Assembly (NCBI GenBank): GCA_947629865.1
Contig: CANRFJ010000005.1
Coordinates: 1 to 64,000 of the forward strand
DNA from: an uncultured Lachnospiraceae bacterium
GTDB taxonomy: Bacteria; Bacillota; Clostridia; Lachnospirales; Lachnospiraceae
Direction of reading: 5' to 3'
Length of the DNA stretch: 64,000 bases
Below the pieces are notes generated by a model, which was not told the origin of the DNA, did not search any database, and saw only the letters and a list, made by a program, of their open reading frames with translations. The number at the start of each line of letters is the position of its first letter. The stretch's first letter is position 1. Shown here one piece after another: positions 41,603 to 51,886 of the stretch. The translations under genes and the position numbers were made by a program.

Positions 41603-41636
41603 TTGCGTCTCCTCTCCTACGTCTTTTCTCTCCCGC

Positions 41637-41714
41637 GTCTTCTCCGTCTGTCTTCTCCGTCTGTCTTCTCTGTCTGTCTTCTTCATCCGTCTTCTCTGTC
41701 CGTCATCCTTTGCC
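41637..41714. repeat. 13-bp tandem repeat between decarboxylase and gmk-like gene
   Basis: Six consecutive 13-base units of the form GTCTTCTCCGTCT (plus strand) with increasing divergence to the right. The right end overlaps the last codons of the decarboxylase gene. On the coding strand it reads as purine-rich AGACGGAGAAGAC units upstream of the gmk-like start. Confidence 0.8.
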
Positions 41715-43175
41715 CGTCTGCCCTGTCCCGTCGGCGCACACTTTGACCGCTTCCTCTCCGAGCGCGGACAGACCGGTTATCTCACGTCCTTCTTTTCGGT
41801 ATCTCTGTATTTTTTTGATTGCATCTTCGGAAATTTCCTCTCCCGGCACGAGAAACGGAATCCCCGGCGGGTAGGCGATGGCGTACTCCGCAGAAATCCG
41901 CCCCCGGCTTTCCTCCAGCCCCGCCTTTACGCAGGGGCCATTCACGGCCTCGTAGGGCGTCCGCCGGATACGGGGCATCTCCTGAGCGGGTTTCTCTTTT
42001 TCGTCCGTGACGGCCGCCCCACAGCCGCCCCGTCCGGCCAGTTTCCCGTCTATATCGGCCAGCGCCTCCTCCAGCCGCCGGAATCCATCGGCGGTATCGC
42101 ACACGCTCGTCATTGCCAGCACATAGTCTCCCGCGGCCATCTCCACCTCGATCCGGTACTCCGTCCGCAGCGCTGCCGCCAGCTCCGCCCCCGTCAGATC
42201 CGGCGTTTCCGCCCGTATCACCAGCTTGGACGGCTCCTGTCGGGGATGGTTCCACAGGGACAGAACTCTCCAGTCCGCCGCCCCTTCCCGAAAGCGGGCC
42301 AGTCTTTGGGCGTACTGCCCGAAGGCCTCCTTCCCATTCCGCTCCAGCCAGTCCATGCATCGGGCGGCTCCGGCCATGAGCACATAGGACGGGCTGCTTG
42401 TTTGGTAGATTGAGAGATAGCGCTCCACCTGCTCCGGCGCGATCCGCTCCGAGCAGAGATGCAAAAGCGCCGTCTGCGTCAGCGCCGGAAGGGTTTTGTG
42501 GATACTCTCGACCACGAGATCCGCTCCCTGCTCCATGGCCGGAGCGGGCATGGCGTCGCTCCAGGCAAAATGGGCGCCGTGCGCTTCGTCCACCACGAGC
42601 GGGATATTTTTTTCGTGCGCCGCCTCAGCGATCCCCGCTATGTCAGAGACAACACCCTCATAGGTGGGAGACGTCACCACGATGCAGGCGGGTTTCTCGC
42701 CCTCCGGTATGCCGCGCAGCGCTTCCCGCACCTGCTCCGGACGGATTTCCAGCGGGATCCCGTCCTCCTCAGACGGCATGAGATATGACGGCCGCAATCC
42801 GAGCAGGTATGCCGCATGGTACGCGGACTGGTGACAGTTCCGCGCCATCAGAATCCGTGCGCCGCGCTGACAGCAGGCGGATATGGCGGCCAGAAGCCCT
42901 CCGGTACTCCCATTGACAAGGAGCCATGTTTTTTCGGTCCCATAGCGCCGCCGCATACTTTCCATGAAGTCGCGCAGAATCCCCGCAGGGTGGTGCAGGT
43001 TGTCCAACCCCTCCACCTCGGTCACGTCGATCTGCCAGGGGTTTTCCATGCAAAAGTCCCGATTTCTTTTGTGCCCCGGCATGTGCATGGGATATATGCC
43101 GGAGCGGCTGTATTGCATCAGGACGTCGTACAGATTTTTTCCTTCTCTATTCTCTGACATACCAGTAAATCCCAT
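41703..43175 (-). CDS. Orn/Lys/Arg decarboxylase-family PLP enzyme (YaaO-like)
   Basis: About 490 residues from MGFTGMSENREGK, the ATG preceded by GGGAG; the next ATG (43160) is an alternative. Motifs: MHMPGHKRN at the N-terminus, LVNGSTGGLLAAI, and the PLP lysine in VVESIHKTLPALTQTALLH; HGAHF follows VVDEA. It belongs to the compact clostridial/Bacillus group lacking the N-terminal wing domain. Substrate (lysine, arginine or ornithine) cannot be told by eye. It overlaps the GH127 gene by 29 bases and heads the yaa-type cluster, as yaaO does in Bacillus. Confidence 0.85.
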   Translation of the reverse strand: MGFTGMSENREGKNLYDVLMQYSRSGIYPMHMPGHKRNRDFCMENPWQIDVTEVEGLDNLHHPAGILRDFMESMRRRYGTEKTWLLVNGSTGGLLAAISACCQRGARILMARNCHQSAYHAAYLLGLRPSYLMPSEEDGIPLEIRPEQVREALRGIPEGEKPACIVVTSPTYEGVVSDIAGIAEAAHEKNIPLVVDEAHGAHFAWSDAMPAPAMEQGADLVVESIHKTLPALTQTALLHLCSERIAPEQVERYLSIYQTSSPSYVLMAGAARCMDWLERNGKEAFGQYAQRLARFREGAADWRVLSLWNHPRQEPSKLVIRAETPDLTGAELAAALRTEYRIEVEMAAGDYVLAMTSVCDTADGFRRLEEALADIDGKLAGRGGCGAAVTDEKEKPAQEMPRIRRTPYEAVNGPCVKAGLEESRGRISAEYAIAYPPGIPFLVPGEEISEDAIKKIQRYRKEGREITGLSALGEEAVKVCADGTGQTGKG

Positions 43176-45063
43176 ATCGCTCCCGAACAATCTCACAGTA
43201 GGGGACAAAGTGCAGCGAGCCGTCGGGTATTCCCTCCATTTCCAGGCCCGTCAGGTCAAAGTGCACAGGCTCACCCTGCACGGGCTTCATATAATCTTCA
43301 ACATGAGCCGCAAAGTCCTCTCGGCTCACGCCGGACGGAAGCCGCAATACCTCCGCAGGCAGTATCTCCCTGTGCGTCTCGCCGTAGACGATTTCCGGCG
43401 AGGCCTCCTGTCCGCCCACGATCTTGACAGCGGAGGCAATGACGTCTATGCCGGCCCCCGTCTTCTCGTCCGCCCGCTCTGCGCCGAGCCGAGCCGCCAG
43501 CACATAGGGGCCGCACATAAAGCAGACCGCCTCTCTGTTATCCGGCAGGCTCTCCACCTTAAGCGGCATGGAAAAGGAAAGAGTAAAGCTCCCCTCGCCC
43601 GCCAGGGTGAGCGCGGCATATCCGTCCGGCGCTCCGGCGCTTCGATCCACTCCGGCTCCCGCTGCCTCCCACGCTCCGCCGCACCAGTCGGGGATCCGGC
43701 AGAGCAGCCTGTCCAGTCCTCTGTACCGGAAAAGCACTCTCATGCGGCCGGGCACGTCTGCCGTGTCCACGGAAACCTCCTGTGTCAGGCTGCCCGCCTT
43801 AAGCTGCACGGCGGAGTCCATATACTGATTTACCCACACGGTATCTCCCTCCCGAAAGTATATCTCCTCCTGGAGCTTTGTATAATTCTCCATTCCGGTT
43901 CCCGTGCAGCACCAGAACTTGTTCTGCTCCGGATCTTCGTCGCTGAAAGTCTTTGTATAGCCCGTGGCCATAGGTGAAAAATAAGCCGTCGTTCCGTTGG
44001 CGGTATCAATGGCGCCGAGGATCGCATTATATAACAGCCGCTCCGAATAAGCCGCATATTTTTTATCCGGACGGCGCAGAAACAGGCGGTGCGACAGCTT
44101 CAGCATATTGTGGGCGCAGCACCCCTCGCAGTTGCACTGGGTTCTCCGCCCGTCCAGGTCGTAGTCCCCGTGAAAATGCTCCATATCGCTGATCCCGCCC
44201 GTGGCATAGGCATGGCGCGCCGTGGTTTTCTCCCAGAACCCCTCTGCGAACTCCGGATGCTGCTCCAGTGCGCCGAGAAATTTGGGTATCGTGGTGTTGG
44301 CATGGCGCCCGCTGAGCGTGTCCCTGCGCTCCGAGGTAATCTCCCCCATAAGCGCCGTGTCGTCAAAAGCAGCCGCCGCCTCCCTGTACTTTTCCCTCCC
44401 GCTCTGGCGGGCGAGCTGGTACAGGCAGTCGTTCATGCCGCCGTACTCTGTCGTAAGAATATGCGCGCGAACCTCCGGCGTCCACGCCGCCACGCGCGCG
44501 CACACCCAGTCCCCCAGCCCGCAGGCAATCTCCAGGGCAGTCTCATTGCCGCAAAGCCTGTGCACGGAGAGAAGCCCGTCCAGTATCTTGTGGAGGGTAT
44601 ACCAGGGCACCCATGTGAGCATCTCCCCCTCCATCTGAATCTTTCCCTCCTCAATGTCGAACTGCCGCTCCGGCTCCTCCCCCGCTGACAGGCGCGCGCC
44701 AAAGAGAAAGCCGTTGCCGTGCGCTCTCTGGCACTTGCCCAGCTCCTCTACTATGTAATTGAGCCGCCGCTCCATCTCCGGATCCGGCGCGCTGCTCACC
44801 AGCTGCGCCGCCGCCGTCAGATAATGGCCCATGGTGTGTCCGCCAATCCGGCTGTCCTCCCAGCCTCCATAGGGCGGTCTGCCCCCGTCCGGCAGTCCGG
44901 CGCTCCTGCGAAATCCGGACAAGAGCCTGTCCGCATCCAGTTTTTTTATAAACGATACATCTGCCTCGTTCGCGCGGGCAAAGGGCCCGTCCCCAAGCTG
45001 CACATCCGATAACGCAAACCCTCTCATTTCTGCATCTCCCCTCATTTCTGCATCTCCCTTCAT
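43147..45063 (-). CDS. GH127-family beta-L-arabinofuranosidase
   Basis: Up to 638 residues. DUF1680/GH127 fold with GGWEDSRIGGHTMGHYL, TEYGGMND, CNCEGCCAHNMLKLSHRL and FWCCTGTGMENYTKL. The paired cysteines WCC match the zinc-bound catalytic cysteine site of HypBA1-type enzymes. It has no signal peptide, so it acts on imported arabino-oligosaccharides. Three in-frame ATGs (45063, 45045, 45027), each with its own SD, lie in a tandem 18-bp repeat; the first overlaps the malQ stop as ATGA. MRGFALSDVQLGDGPF from 45027 is the natural start of the family alignment. Confidence 0.88.
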   Translation of the reverse strand: MKGDAEMRGDAEMRGFALSDVQLGDGPFARANEADVSFIKKLDADRLLSGFRRSAGLPDGGRPPYGGWEDSRIGGHTMGHYLTAAAQLVSSAPDPEMERRLNYIVEELGKCQRAHGNGFLFGARLSAGEEPERQFDIEEGKIQMEGEMLTWVPWYTLHKILDGLLSVHRLCGNETALEIACGLGDWVCARVAAWTPEVRAHILTTEYGGMNDCLYQLARQSGREKYREAAAAFDDTALMGEITSERRDTLSGRHANTTIPKFLGALEQHPEFAEGFWEKTTARHAYATGGISDMEHFHGDYDLDGRRTQCNCEGCCAHNMLKLSHRLFLRRPDKKYAAYSERLLYNAILGAIDTANGTTAYFSPMATGYTKTFSDEDPEQNKFWCCTGTGMENYTKLQEEIYFREGDTVWVNQYMDSAVQLKAGSLTQEVSVDTADVPGRMRVLFRYRGLDRLLCRIPDWCGGAWEAAGAGVDRSAGAPDGYAALTLAGEGSFTLSFSMPLKVESLPDNREAVCFMCGPYVLAARLGAERADEKTGAGIDVIASAVKIVGGQEASPEIVYGETHREILPAEVLRLPSGVSREDFAAHVEDYMKPVQGEPVHFDLTGLEMEGIPDGSLHFVPYCEIVRERYGIYWYVRE

Positions 45064-45077
45064 TCCTGCGTCTCCCC
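45024..45077. repeat. Three tandem 18-bp SD-plus-start-codon units
   Basis: Read on the minus strand, GGGGAGACGCAGGAATGA, AGGGAGATGCAGAAATGA and GGGGAGATGCAGAAATGA follow one another at 45077-45060, 45059-45042 and 45041-45024. Each has an SD, an eight-base spacer and ATG, all in one reading frame. Confidence 0.9.
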
Positions 45078-46592
45078 GCCGCTTTCCTCCTCCGGCTCCT
45101 TCGCCGCCTCCCGCCCGTACAGCTTCGTCATGCGCCGGATTTTCTCACACAATATGTCGTCGAAAGCCCCGTCCCGCATCCGCCACTGCCAGTTGAATCC
45201 CAAAGTGGACGGCGTGTTGATTCGGGCCGTGTCCGGCAGGCACAGATAATCCTGTGCGGGAATGATACACAGATCCGACACGCTCCCCATCGCCAGACAT
45301 ATCAGATCCCACGTCCGCTTTTTCCTGGAGGTAAACCGCCCCCGATTCAGATACCGGAGCGCCACGTCTCTGTCCTCCCGCTTTATCTCCTTCCACCAGG
45401 AATAGGTGGTGGCGTTGTCGTGCGTGCCGGTATATACTACCGAATTTCTCTCGTAATGATAGGGGAGGTAATCGCTGTCCTCTCTGGAGTCAAAGGCAAA
45501 CTGTAGCACCTTCATGCCCGGAAAACCGGAATCACTCAGGAGTCTGCGGACGGAATCCGTCAGAAAGCCCAGATCCTCCGCTATGATTGGAAGCTCTCCC
45601 AGCTCCCCTCTCAGCGCCTCAAAAAGTTCCATGCCCGGCCCCGGCTCCCACTTTCCGAACTCGGCCGTCGCGTCGCCGTAGGGAATCGCATAGTATTCGT
45701 CGAAGCCGCGGAAATGGTCGATCCGCACCATATCGTACCACTGGAAGCATTTCCGGATACGGGCCAGCCACCACTGGTACCCTGTCTTTTTATGCGCCTC
45801 CCAGTCATAGAGTGGATTGCCCCACAGCTGGCCGGTGGCGGAAAAGGCGTCCGGCGGGCACCCCGCCACTCCCACGGGCCGTCCCTCGCCGTCAAACTGG
45901 AACAGCTCCGGATGCGCCCAGGTATCGGCGCTGTCCAGCGCCACATAAATCGGGATATCGCCGATAATCCGGACTCCTCTCTCGTTGGCAAAGTCCTTCA
46001 GTTCCTTCCACTGACATGAAAACTCATACTGCAAAAACTGATAGAAATTGACATCGTCAATGAGTTTGTTGCGATAGCTGACCATGGCCGCCGCTTCCCT
46101 GCGGCGGATCGCTTCCTCCCACTCCAGATAGCTCTGCCCGCCCTTGCTGTCCTTAATCGCCATAAACAGGGCATAGTCCGGAAGCCAGTCCGCGTTCTCC
46201 TGAACAAACGTATTATACTCTGCGTCCGTCTCGATGCCGCTTCGGGCAAAGGCCCTGCGCAGAAGGGAAAAACGCTTCCGGTATAATATGTCGTAGCGGA
46301 CATATTTTTCATCGGTTCCATCTGCCGCCTCCCGACATTCCTCTCTCGTCACATATCCCTTTCTGAGCAGTTCGGAGGGAGCGATAAAATAGGGATTTCC
46401 GGCAAAGGTGGAAAAGGACTGATAGGGGGAATCGCCATAGCCCGTCGGCCCCATTGGAAGGATCTGCCAGTAGGACTGGCCCGCCTTTGCAAGCTGCTCC
46501 ACAAATTCATAAGCGCTTTTGTCAAAACATCCGATGCCGTACTCCGACGGGAGACTGGCAACCGGAAGCAATACGCCGCTGCTTCTTCTCAT
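45060..46592 (-). CDS. malQ: 4-alpha-glucanotransferase (amylomaltase)
   Basis: 510-residue GH77 enzyme. N-terminal RRSSGVLLPVASLPSEYGIGCF; nucleophile Asp in MVRIDHFRGFDEYYAIP; acid Glu in IIAEDLGFLT; transition-state Asp in GTHDNATTYSWWK. It transfers alpha-1,4-glucan segments and remodels maltodextrins or glycogen breakdown products, complementing glgP. SD GGAGAG precedes the ATG. The last codons lie inside the 18-bp tandem repeat and overlap GH127. Confidence 0.95.
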   Translation of the reverse strand: MRRSSGVLLPVASLPSEYGIGCFDKSAYEFVEQLAKAGQSYWQILPMGPTGYGDSPYQSFSTFAGNPYFIAPSELLRKGYVTREECREAADGTDEKYVRYDILYRKRFSLLRRAFARSGIETDAEYNTFVQENADWLPDYALFMAIKDSKGGQSYLEWEEAIRRREAAAMVSYRNKLIDDVNFYQFLQYEFSCQWKELKDFANERGVRIIGDIPIYVALDSADTWAHPELFQFDGEGRPVGVAGCPPDAFSATGQLWGNPLYDWEAHKKTGYQWWLARIRKCFQWYDMVRIDHFRGFDEYYAIPYGDATAEFGKWEPGPGMELFEALRGELGELPIIAEDLGFLTDSVRRLLSDSGFPGMKVLQFAFDSREDSDYLPYHYERNSVVYTGTHDNATTYSWWKEIKREDRDVALRYLNRGRFTSRKKRTWDLICLAMGSVSDLCIIPAQDYLCLPDTARINTPSTLGFNWQWRMRDGAFDDILCEKIRRMTKLYGREAAKEPEEESGGETQE

Positions 46593-46633
46593 ACATACTC
46601 TCCATTCCGAGACGCCCGCGGGCGCCTCTTTTT

Positions 46634-47608
46634 CTATTCCATCAGCAGAGATTTACTCACTCTGACCTCGTATTCCTCCGACCATTTCCTGTATGCCTCC
46701 TGGAATGAGCCGGTCTGCCGCTCCGCGACTACCTGATTTTTGTACTCGGCGTTTACCGTCTTGTCGGGCGGCTGAATACAGCAGGCCAGATAATAGCCGT
46801 CTTCTTCCTCAATCACATTGGATATGTCATACTTCTTCATTCCCATAATAGTATTCACCAGATTGGTTCTCTTATCCAGCCGTCCGATGAGGCACTCGAT
46901 CTCCGGCGCATCGGTATTGTTTTTGGCGACCGCGTAAAAGCTCGCACCGGAGGAGCGGAGCTGCTGGTACAGCTTGTCCATCTCCTGCCTCGCCGCCTCT
47001 TTGCCCGCGGCGTCCGCCTTCTTATATATCAACTGCACTCTGGCCGCCTGGCACTGTTGCGCCGGAATATTGACGTCCGCCTTGCCCGTCACGACCGAAT
47101 ACATCTTCTCCGCCAGTTTGTTCTCCTCAAAAATCTGCGTCATCAGCACGGGACTGATTCCATTCTCCTGTTTTACCGCCTCGCTCAGACCGCTGCAGAA
47201 CGTCGTGGCGTTGTAGTTCGCCTGTTCCTTTTCATCTGCGTCCAACGCGATCCCCTGGGCCGAGGCCGCCTTGCAGATTACCTTGACCTGAATGATAAGG
47301 CGCAGCACGTCTTCTATGGCATCCTGGCCAATGCTCCGGCCGTCCGCGCCGGAATAACTCCATATATCGGAAGTCAGCGCGTCCTCATACTGATTTTTCA
47401 TAAAATAATAGTACACCTTGTACTCCCGATACGGCACCTTCGTCTTCCCCACCGCCAGGGCCGTGGAATCCTCGCTCATCGTCCCGTTGTCCACCGAGGC
47501 GGCTCTCTCCGAACCCGCGCCGGTCTCCTCCACCGCAGTCCCCCCGCAGCCGGTCAGCCCCAGCACGATACAAAAGCATAAAAATACTGCCTGCACCTTA
47601 CTCATCAT
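46634..47608 (-). CDS. PrsA/SurA-like lipoprotein foldase
   Basis: About 324 residues from MMSKVQ; GGAG is six bases upstream and an earlier ATG lacks spacing. Lipobox LGLTGC near residue 20 marks a lipoprotein. A helical N-terminal chaperone part (VPYREYKVYYYFMKNQYEDA...) is followed by VQLIYKKADAAGKEAARQEMDKLYQQLRSSGASFYAVAKNNTD, the parvulin-like arrangement of PrsA. The PPIase core looks eroded (no clear GGDLG), so chaperone action may dominate. It overlaps the mfd stop. Confidence 0.72.
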   Translation of the reverse strand: MMSKVQAVFLCFCIVLGLTGCGGTAVEETGAGSERAASVDNGTMSEDSTALAVGKTKVPYREYKVYYYFMKNQYEDALTSDIWSYSGADGRSIGQDAIEDVLRLIIQVKVICKAASAQGIALDADEKEQANYNATTFCSGLSEAVKQENGISPVLMTQIFEENKLAEKMYSVVTGKADVNIPAQQCQAARVQLIYKKADAAGKEAARQEMDKLYQQLRSSGASFYAVAKNNTDAPEIECLIGRLDKRTNLVNTIMGMKKYDISNVIEEEDGYYLACCIQPPDKTVNAEYKNQVVAERQTGSFQEAYRKWSEEYEVRVSKSLLME

Positions 47609-50600
47609 CGCCATCTCCATCCTTCCAGCTCAATTTCCCGATTTCCTCTGTTATCCACTCCGCCTGTTCCAGAAGTTTGCCCTTTGGCTCATAGAGAAAA
47701 TACGGCCCGGGCCCCGGCACAAACCGGAGGCGCCGCCCCAGCCCCGCCACTAGAGCGGGAATCTTCTCCGACTCTATCCTGGCCCTGGGATACATAGCCA
47801 GGCGAAGTTTATCTCCCCTGTTCTCAATCGCCGTAATATACGCCCTGTGCGCCTTTGCCTTCAGCAGCGCGATGGCCAGCAGGTTCATCACGCTCTTTGG
47901 CGGCTCTCCGAAGCGGTCGAGAAGCTCGTCAAGCATGTCGCTTTTCTCCTCCTCGGTCTCAATCTCCGCAATCCGTTTATAAATATCCAGTTTCTGAAAC
48001 TCATTTTTAATATAACTGACAGGGATAAATGCGTCAACCTTTATATCCACGCTTGTCTCAAATTCTTTCTCGTCCGTCTGTTCTCCCCGCTGTCTCTTTA
48101 CCGCCTCATTCAGCATTTTGCAATACAGATCGTAGCCCACGGCCTCCATGTGTCCGTGCTGCCTGGCGCCCAGGAGGTTCCCTGCGCCCCGTATCTCCAG
48201 ATCCCTCATAGAGATACGGAATCCGGAGCCAAGCTCTGTAAATTCCCTGATCGCGGCCAGTCTCTTTTCGGCCACTTCCTTGAGCATCTTATCCCGCTTA
48301 TACATGAGAAACGCATAGGCCGTCCGGTTGCTCCGTCCCACCCGTCCCCTCAGCTGGTACAACTGGGACAGCCCCAGCCGGTCGGCGTCCTCGATCATAA
48401 TGGTATTGACATTGGGTATATCCAGCCCCGTCTCCACGATTGTAGTGGCTACCAGCACATCAATATCCCCCTCCACAAAGTGGAACATGGTATCCTCCAG
48501 CTGCCTCTCATTCATCTGCCCGTGGGCGTAGGACACCGCCGCCTCCGGCACCAGCCTTGCAATTTCATTTGCCACCACTTCCATATTGTTCACGCGGTTG
48601 TAGACGTAGTAGACCTGGCCTCCCCTCCCGATCTCTCGAAGAATGGCCTCCCGCACGATTTCCTCATTCTTCTCCATCACAAAAGTCTGAATCGGCATAC
48701 GATCCACCGGCGGCTCCTCCAACACGCTCATGTCCCGAATCCCCACCAGACTCATGTGCAGTGTGCGGGGAATCGGCGTAGCCGTCAGCGTCAGCACATC
48801 AATATCATTTTTCATCTGCTTGAGCTTCTCCTTGTGGCTCACGCCAAAGCGCTGTTCCTCGTCCACGATCAAAAGCCCCAGATTCTTATAGGAGACGTCC
48901 TTGCCCAGCAGACGGTGGGTTCCCACCACTACGTCCACGCTTCCCTTGCGCAGCCCCTCAATGGTCTTCTTCTGCTCCGCCGCCGTCCGGAGGCGGCACA
49001 GAAGTTCCACGTTGACGCCGAAATCCCTCATTCGCTGCACAAAGGTGTTGTAGTGCTGGGCGGCCAGAATGGTGGTGGGCACCAGAAAGGCCGCCTGCCT
49101 GCCGTCCATCACCGCTTTGAAGGCCGCCCGCAGAGCTATCTCCGTCTTGCCATAGCCCACGTCGCCGCAGATCAGGCGATCCATGATCTTGCTGCTCTCC
49201 ATATCCGCCTTGGTCTCCTCAATGGCCTTCAGCTGATCCTCCGTCTCCTCATAGGGAAACAGTTCCTCAAATTCCCTCTGCCACACCGTGTCCTTTCCAA
49301 AGGGGTGCCCCGTCCGGCTCTGACGCCTGGCATACAGCTCTACCAGTTCCTCCGCGATTTCCTGAACGGCTCCCCTCACCCTGGATTTCGTCTTCTTCCA
49401 CTCCGGCGAATGGAGCCGGTTCAGTTTCGGCGGCTTCGCGTCGCTGCCCGCGTACTTCTGGAGAACCTCCAGCGAAGTGGCCGGCACATAGAGATTGCTC
49501 CCCGCCGCATACGCCACCTTGAGATAATCCTTCGTCACATGGTCAACTTCTATTTTTTCAATGCCCTGATAAATGCCGAGACCGTGGTTTTCATGTACGA
49601 CGTAATCCCCTATCTTCAGATCCTGAAAACTGTGTATGGCCGCCCCTTCGTACCGGCGAGCCTTCTTTTTTTTCTTCTTTTTGCGCCCTCCGAAAATGTC
49701 GCTCTCCGTCACCACGACAAAGCGGAGATCCGGATATTCAAATCCCCGCCGGAGGTTCCCCCGCGCGACCATCACCTCGCCGGGCTGCAGCTCGTGCTCC
49801 ATCGCCCCGTCATAAAAAGCATTGATGTCAAAATCCATGAGATCCTGACAGAGCCGCCTCCCTCTGGTCTCCGAAGCCGACACCAGAAGCACCCGGTATC
49901 TGTCCCGCTTCAGCTTCTCGATATCCTTGGCCAGCATGGAAAAATTATTGTTATAGGAGGGCGCGGACTGCACCCGAAAATAAAATTTCCGCTCCACCGG
50001 AAGCTCCCTTATAGCCGTCTCCAGCGTGGACAAAAGCACCAGCGGATAGTCCTGCAGGCGGTTTAAGAGGCGGGGCAGAGAGTACAGAACGTCCATCTGT
50101 CCCGGCAGGATATAGCCCTTTTCCAGACGGCCCGCCATGCTCTCCCGAAACTCGTACTCCACAGCCTCCGCCCTCTCCACGCAGCGGTTTGGCTCGTCAA
50201 GAACGATAAGCGTCTTCCCGTCCCTGAAATAATCAAAAAAGGACACCGGCTGATCCTCCTCTCCGGATCCTCCGGTAAAATAGGAAATATAACTCTCCAG
50301 ATTCACCATGCCCCGACAGGCCTCAAACGTATCCCGAAAATTCTCCACATTCTGGCGGAGTCTTGCGGCCTCCTCCTGCTTTCCCTGCTTCCTCAGCTCC
50401 TTCACGCCGCTCTCCATAGCCAGATTGATTTTCCTCAGTCCGGCTAACGCCCTGTCCTCCGTCATAAAAATCTCCGCCGCCGGATAGATCACAATTTCTT
50501 CCAGATTTTCCACGGAGCGCTGGCTCTCCACATCAATGCTGCGAATGGTATCCACCTCGTCCCCCCAGAAGTCGATCCGGCAGGGGCTCTCCTCCGTCAG

Positions 50601-51146
50601 CGGGAACACGTCCAGAATCCCGCCCCGCACGCAGAACTCGCCCTCCCGTTCCACCTGGGCCACATTCTCATAACCCATGTCGGAGAGCTGTCTCTCTATT
50701 TGGGACAGGTCGTAGACTCCCCCCTCTGTGAGCGTGATCTTATTTTCGCAAAAGTTTCCCACCGGCAGGCAGTAATCCATACCCGCATCTATCGTAGTGA
50801 CAACCGTGACCGGCTCCCTCTCCGCAATCTTTTTGATGACCTTCAGGCGCTCTTTCACGATGGCCTTCCCGTGCACGTCCGCACTGTAAAAAATCAAGTC
50901 CTTAGCCGGATAGTACATGACGTTCCGGTCGTACATGTGGTAGTCCTCCAGTATCTCCTTCGCCCGAATCTCATTGTGCGTCACAATCAGCCGGAATTCA
51001 AACTCCTCCGCCAGCCCATAAATAAAATGGCACTTCTGAGCGTCCAGCGCGCCTATGACATTTACCGGCGTGCTGCCCTGGGCCACCGCTATTTTCAGTT
51101 GTGTAAATTCCTCCAGTTCCCGCAGGGGGGCTAATAATGTCTCCAC
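47598..51146 (-). CDS. mfd: Transcription-repair coupling factor
   Basis: 1182 residues, GTG start with AGAGGT upstream. UvrB-homology region at the N-terminus (about 1-350), the RNA polymerase-interacting CarD-like domain ([23 protein letters not shown]), SF2 translocase motifs [18 protein letters not shown] and [29 protein letters not shown] and [11 protein letters not shown], then the C-terminal TRCF domain. It removes stalled polymerase and recruits excision repair. A lysine run ([16 protein letters not shown]) precedes the CarD-like domain. Coupled to pth (three-base gap). Confidence 0.97.
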   Translation of the reverse strand: METLLAPLRELEEFTQLKIAVAQGSTPVNVIGALDAQKCHFIYGLAEEFEFRLIVTHNEIRAKEILEDYHMYDRNVMYYPAKDLIFYSADVHGKAIVKERLKVIKKIAEREPVTVVTTIDAGMDYCLPVGNFCENKITLTEGGVYDLSQIERQLSDMGYENVAQVEREGEFCVRGGILDVFPLTEESPCRIDFWGDEVDTIRSIDVESQRSVENLEEIVIYPAAEIFMTEDRALAGLRKINLAMESGVKELRKQGKQEEAARLRQNVENFRDTFEACRGMVNLESYISYFTGGSGEEDQPVSFFDYFRDGKTLIVLDEPNRCVERAEAVEYEFRESMAGRLEKGYILPGQMDVLYSLPRLLNRLQDYPLVLLSTLETAIRELPVERKFYFRVQSAPSYNNNFSMLAKDIEKLKRDRYRVLLVSASETRGRRLCQDLMDFDINAFYDGAMEHELQPGEVMVARGNLRRGFEYPDLRFVVVTESDIFGGRKKKKKKKARRYEGAAIHSFQDLKIGDYVVHENHGLGIYQGIEKIEVDHVTKDYLKVAYAAGSNLYVPATSLEVLQKYAGSDAKPPKLNRLHSPEWKKTKSRVRGAVQEIAEELVELYARRQSRTGHPFGKDTVWQREFEELFPYEETEDQLKAIEETKADMESSKIMDRLICGDVGYGKTEIALRAAFKAVMDGRQAAFLVPTTILAAQHYNTFVQRMRDFGVNVELLCRLRTAAEQKKTIEGLRKGSVDVVVGTHRLLGKDVSYKNLGLLIVDEEQRFGVSHKEKLKQMKNDIDVLTLTATPIPRTLHMSLVGIRDMSVLEEPPVDRMPIQTFVMEKNEEIVREAILREIGRGGQVYYVYNRVNNMEVVANEIARLVPEAAVSYAHGQMNERQLEDTMFHFVEGDIDVLVATTIVETGLDIPNVNTIMIEDADRLGLSQLYQLRGRVGRSNRTAYAFLMYKRDKMLKEVAEKRLAAIREFTELGSGFRISMRDLEIRGAGNLLGARQHGHMEAVGYDLYCKMLNEAVKRQRGEQTDEKEFETSVDIKVDAFIPVSYIKNEFQKLDIYKRIAEIETEEEKSDMLDELLDRFGEPPKSVMNLLAIALLKAKAHRAYITAIENRGDKLRLAMYPRARIESEKIPALVAGLGRRLRFVPGPGPYFLYEPKGKLLEQAEWITEEIGKLSWKDGDGDDE

Positions 51147-51149
51147 GTC

Positions 51150-51725
51150 TTACCTCTCTATTTTCCTTCCATTTACCCGGTTCATGGCGCTCTCCACGCC
51201 CTCCCCCATAATGGCCGTACACGCCTCGTCCGCCAGGGCGAATATATCGCGAAACATGCCGTCCTCCTCCCTGGAGAACCGTCCCAGCACATGCTTTACC
51301 AGGTCTCTCCCCTCCGGCTTGCTCCCCACGCCGATTTTGATGCGGGCAAATTCCTGGGTGCCGAGATGTTCAATAATATTTTTGATGCCGTTATGCCCGC
51401 CGGAGCTTCCCTTCGGGCGCACCCGTATCTGTCCCACCGGAAGACTGATGTCATCATAGATCACAATCAGCTCCTCTGTGTCCAACTTATAGTAATCCAT
51501 CAGCGCCCGAACACTCTCTCCGCTCAGGTTCATATAGGTCTGGGGCTGCGCCAGAATCACCTTCTGGCCCTCAATGATCCCTTTTCCCACCAGCGCCTTA
51601 TGCTCTCTGCCCCGCAGGGAGATCCCGTATTTGTCACAGAGATACGTTATCATATCAAAGCCAATATTGTGCCTGGTGGCCGCATATTCCACACCGGGAT
51701 TTCCCAGGCCCGCAATTAGATACAT
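51150..51725 (-). CDS. pth: Peptidyl-tRNA hydrolase
   Basis: 191 residues. LIAGLGNPGVEYAATRHNIGFDMI contains the catalytic histidine H20 (RHN); PQTYMNLSGESVRALMDYY and DDISLPVGQIRVRPKGSSGGHNGIKNI complete the fold. It releases peptides from tRNAs that drop off the ribosome. A TATACT -10 is visible about 80 bases upstream. Pth-mfd adjacency is conserved in Firmicutes. Confidence 0.96.
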   Translation of the reverse strand: MYLIAGLGNPGVEYAATRHNIGFDMITYLCDKYGISLRGREHKALVGKGIIEGQKVILAQPQTYMNLSGESVRALMDYYKLDTEELIVIYDDISLPVGQIRVRPKGSSGGHNGIKNIIEHLGTQEFARIKIGVGSKPEGRDLVKHVLGRFSREEDGMFRDIFALADEACTAIMGEGVESAMNRVNGRKIER

Positions 51726-51833
51726 AATTTTTCCTCCATTCCCGTGCGTCGCTATAACACGTTTTGCCCGACGGCATCACACAGATGCCCTCAGGCCGTT
51801 TTTCAGTATAACACACTTTCCCGCAAAAGAAAA

Positions 51834-51872
51834 CCGCCAGATTGAAGTTCAATCATCTTCAATCCGGCGGTT
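51834..51872 (-). terminator. Terminator of the glgC-glgD-spoVG unit
   Basis: CCGCCGGATTGAAG and CTTCAATCTGGCGG pair with one mismatch around a nine-base loop; TTTTC follows on the minus strand. Confidence 0.85.
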
Positions 51873-51886
51873 CCTGCGCCTTACTA

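Noticed and set aside
41603-41686. 28-residue N-terminal extension of the guanylate-kinase-like protein
   Set aside because: It only translates the 13-bp repeat (RRRQTEKT type) and the SD fits the internal GTG.
47847-50066. A 739-codon open frame on the plus strand antisense to mfd
   Set aside because: It is the shadow of GC-rich mfd codons: no SD and no recognisable domain, and mfd itself is unmistakable.
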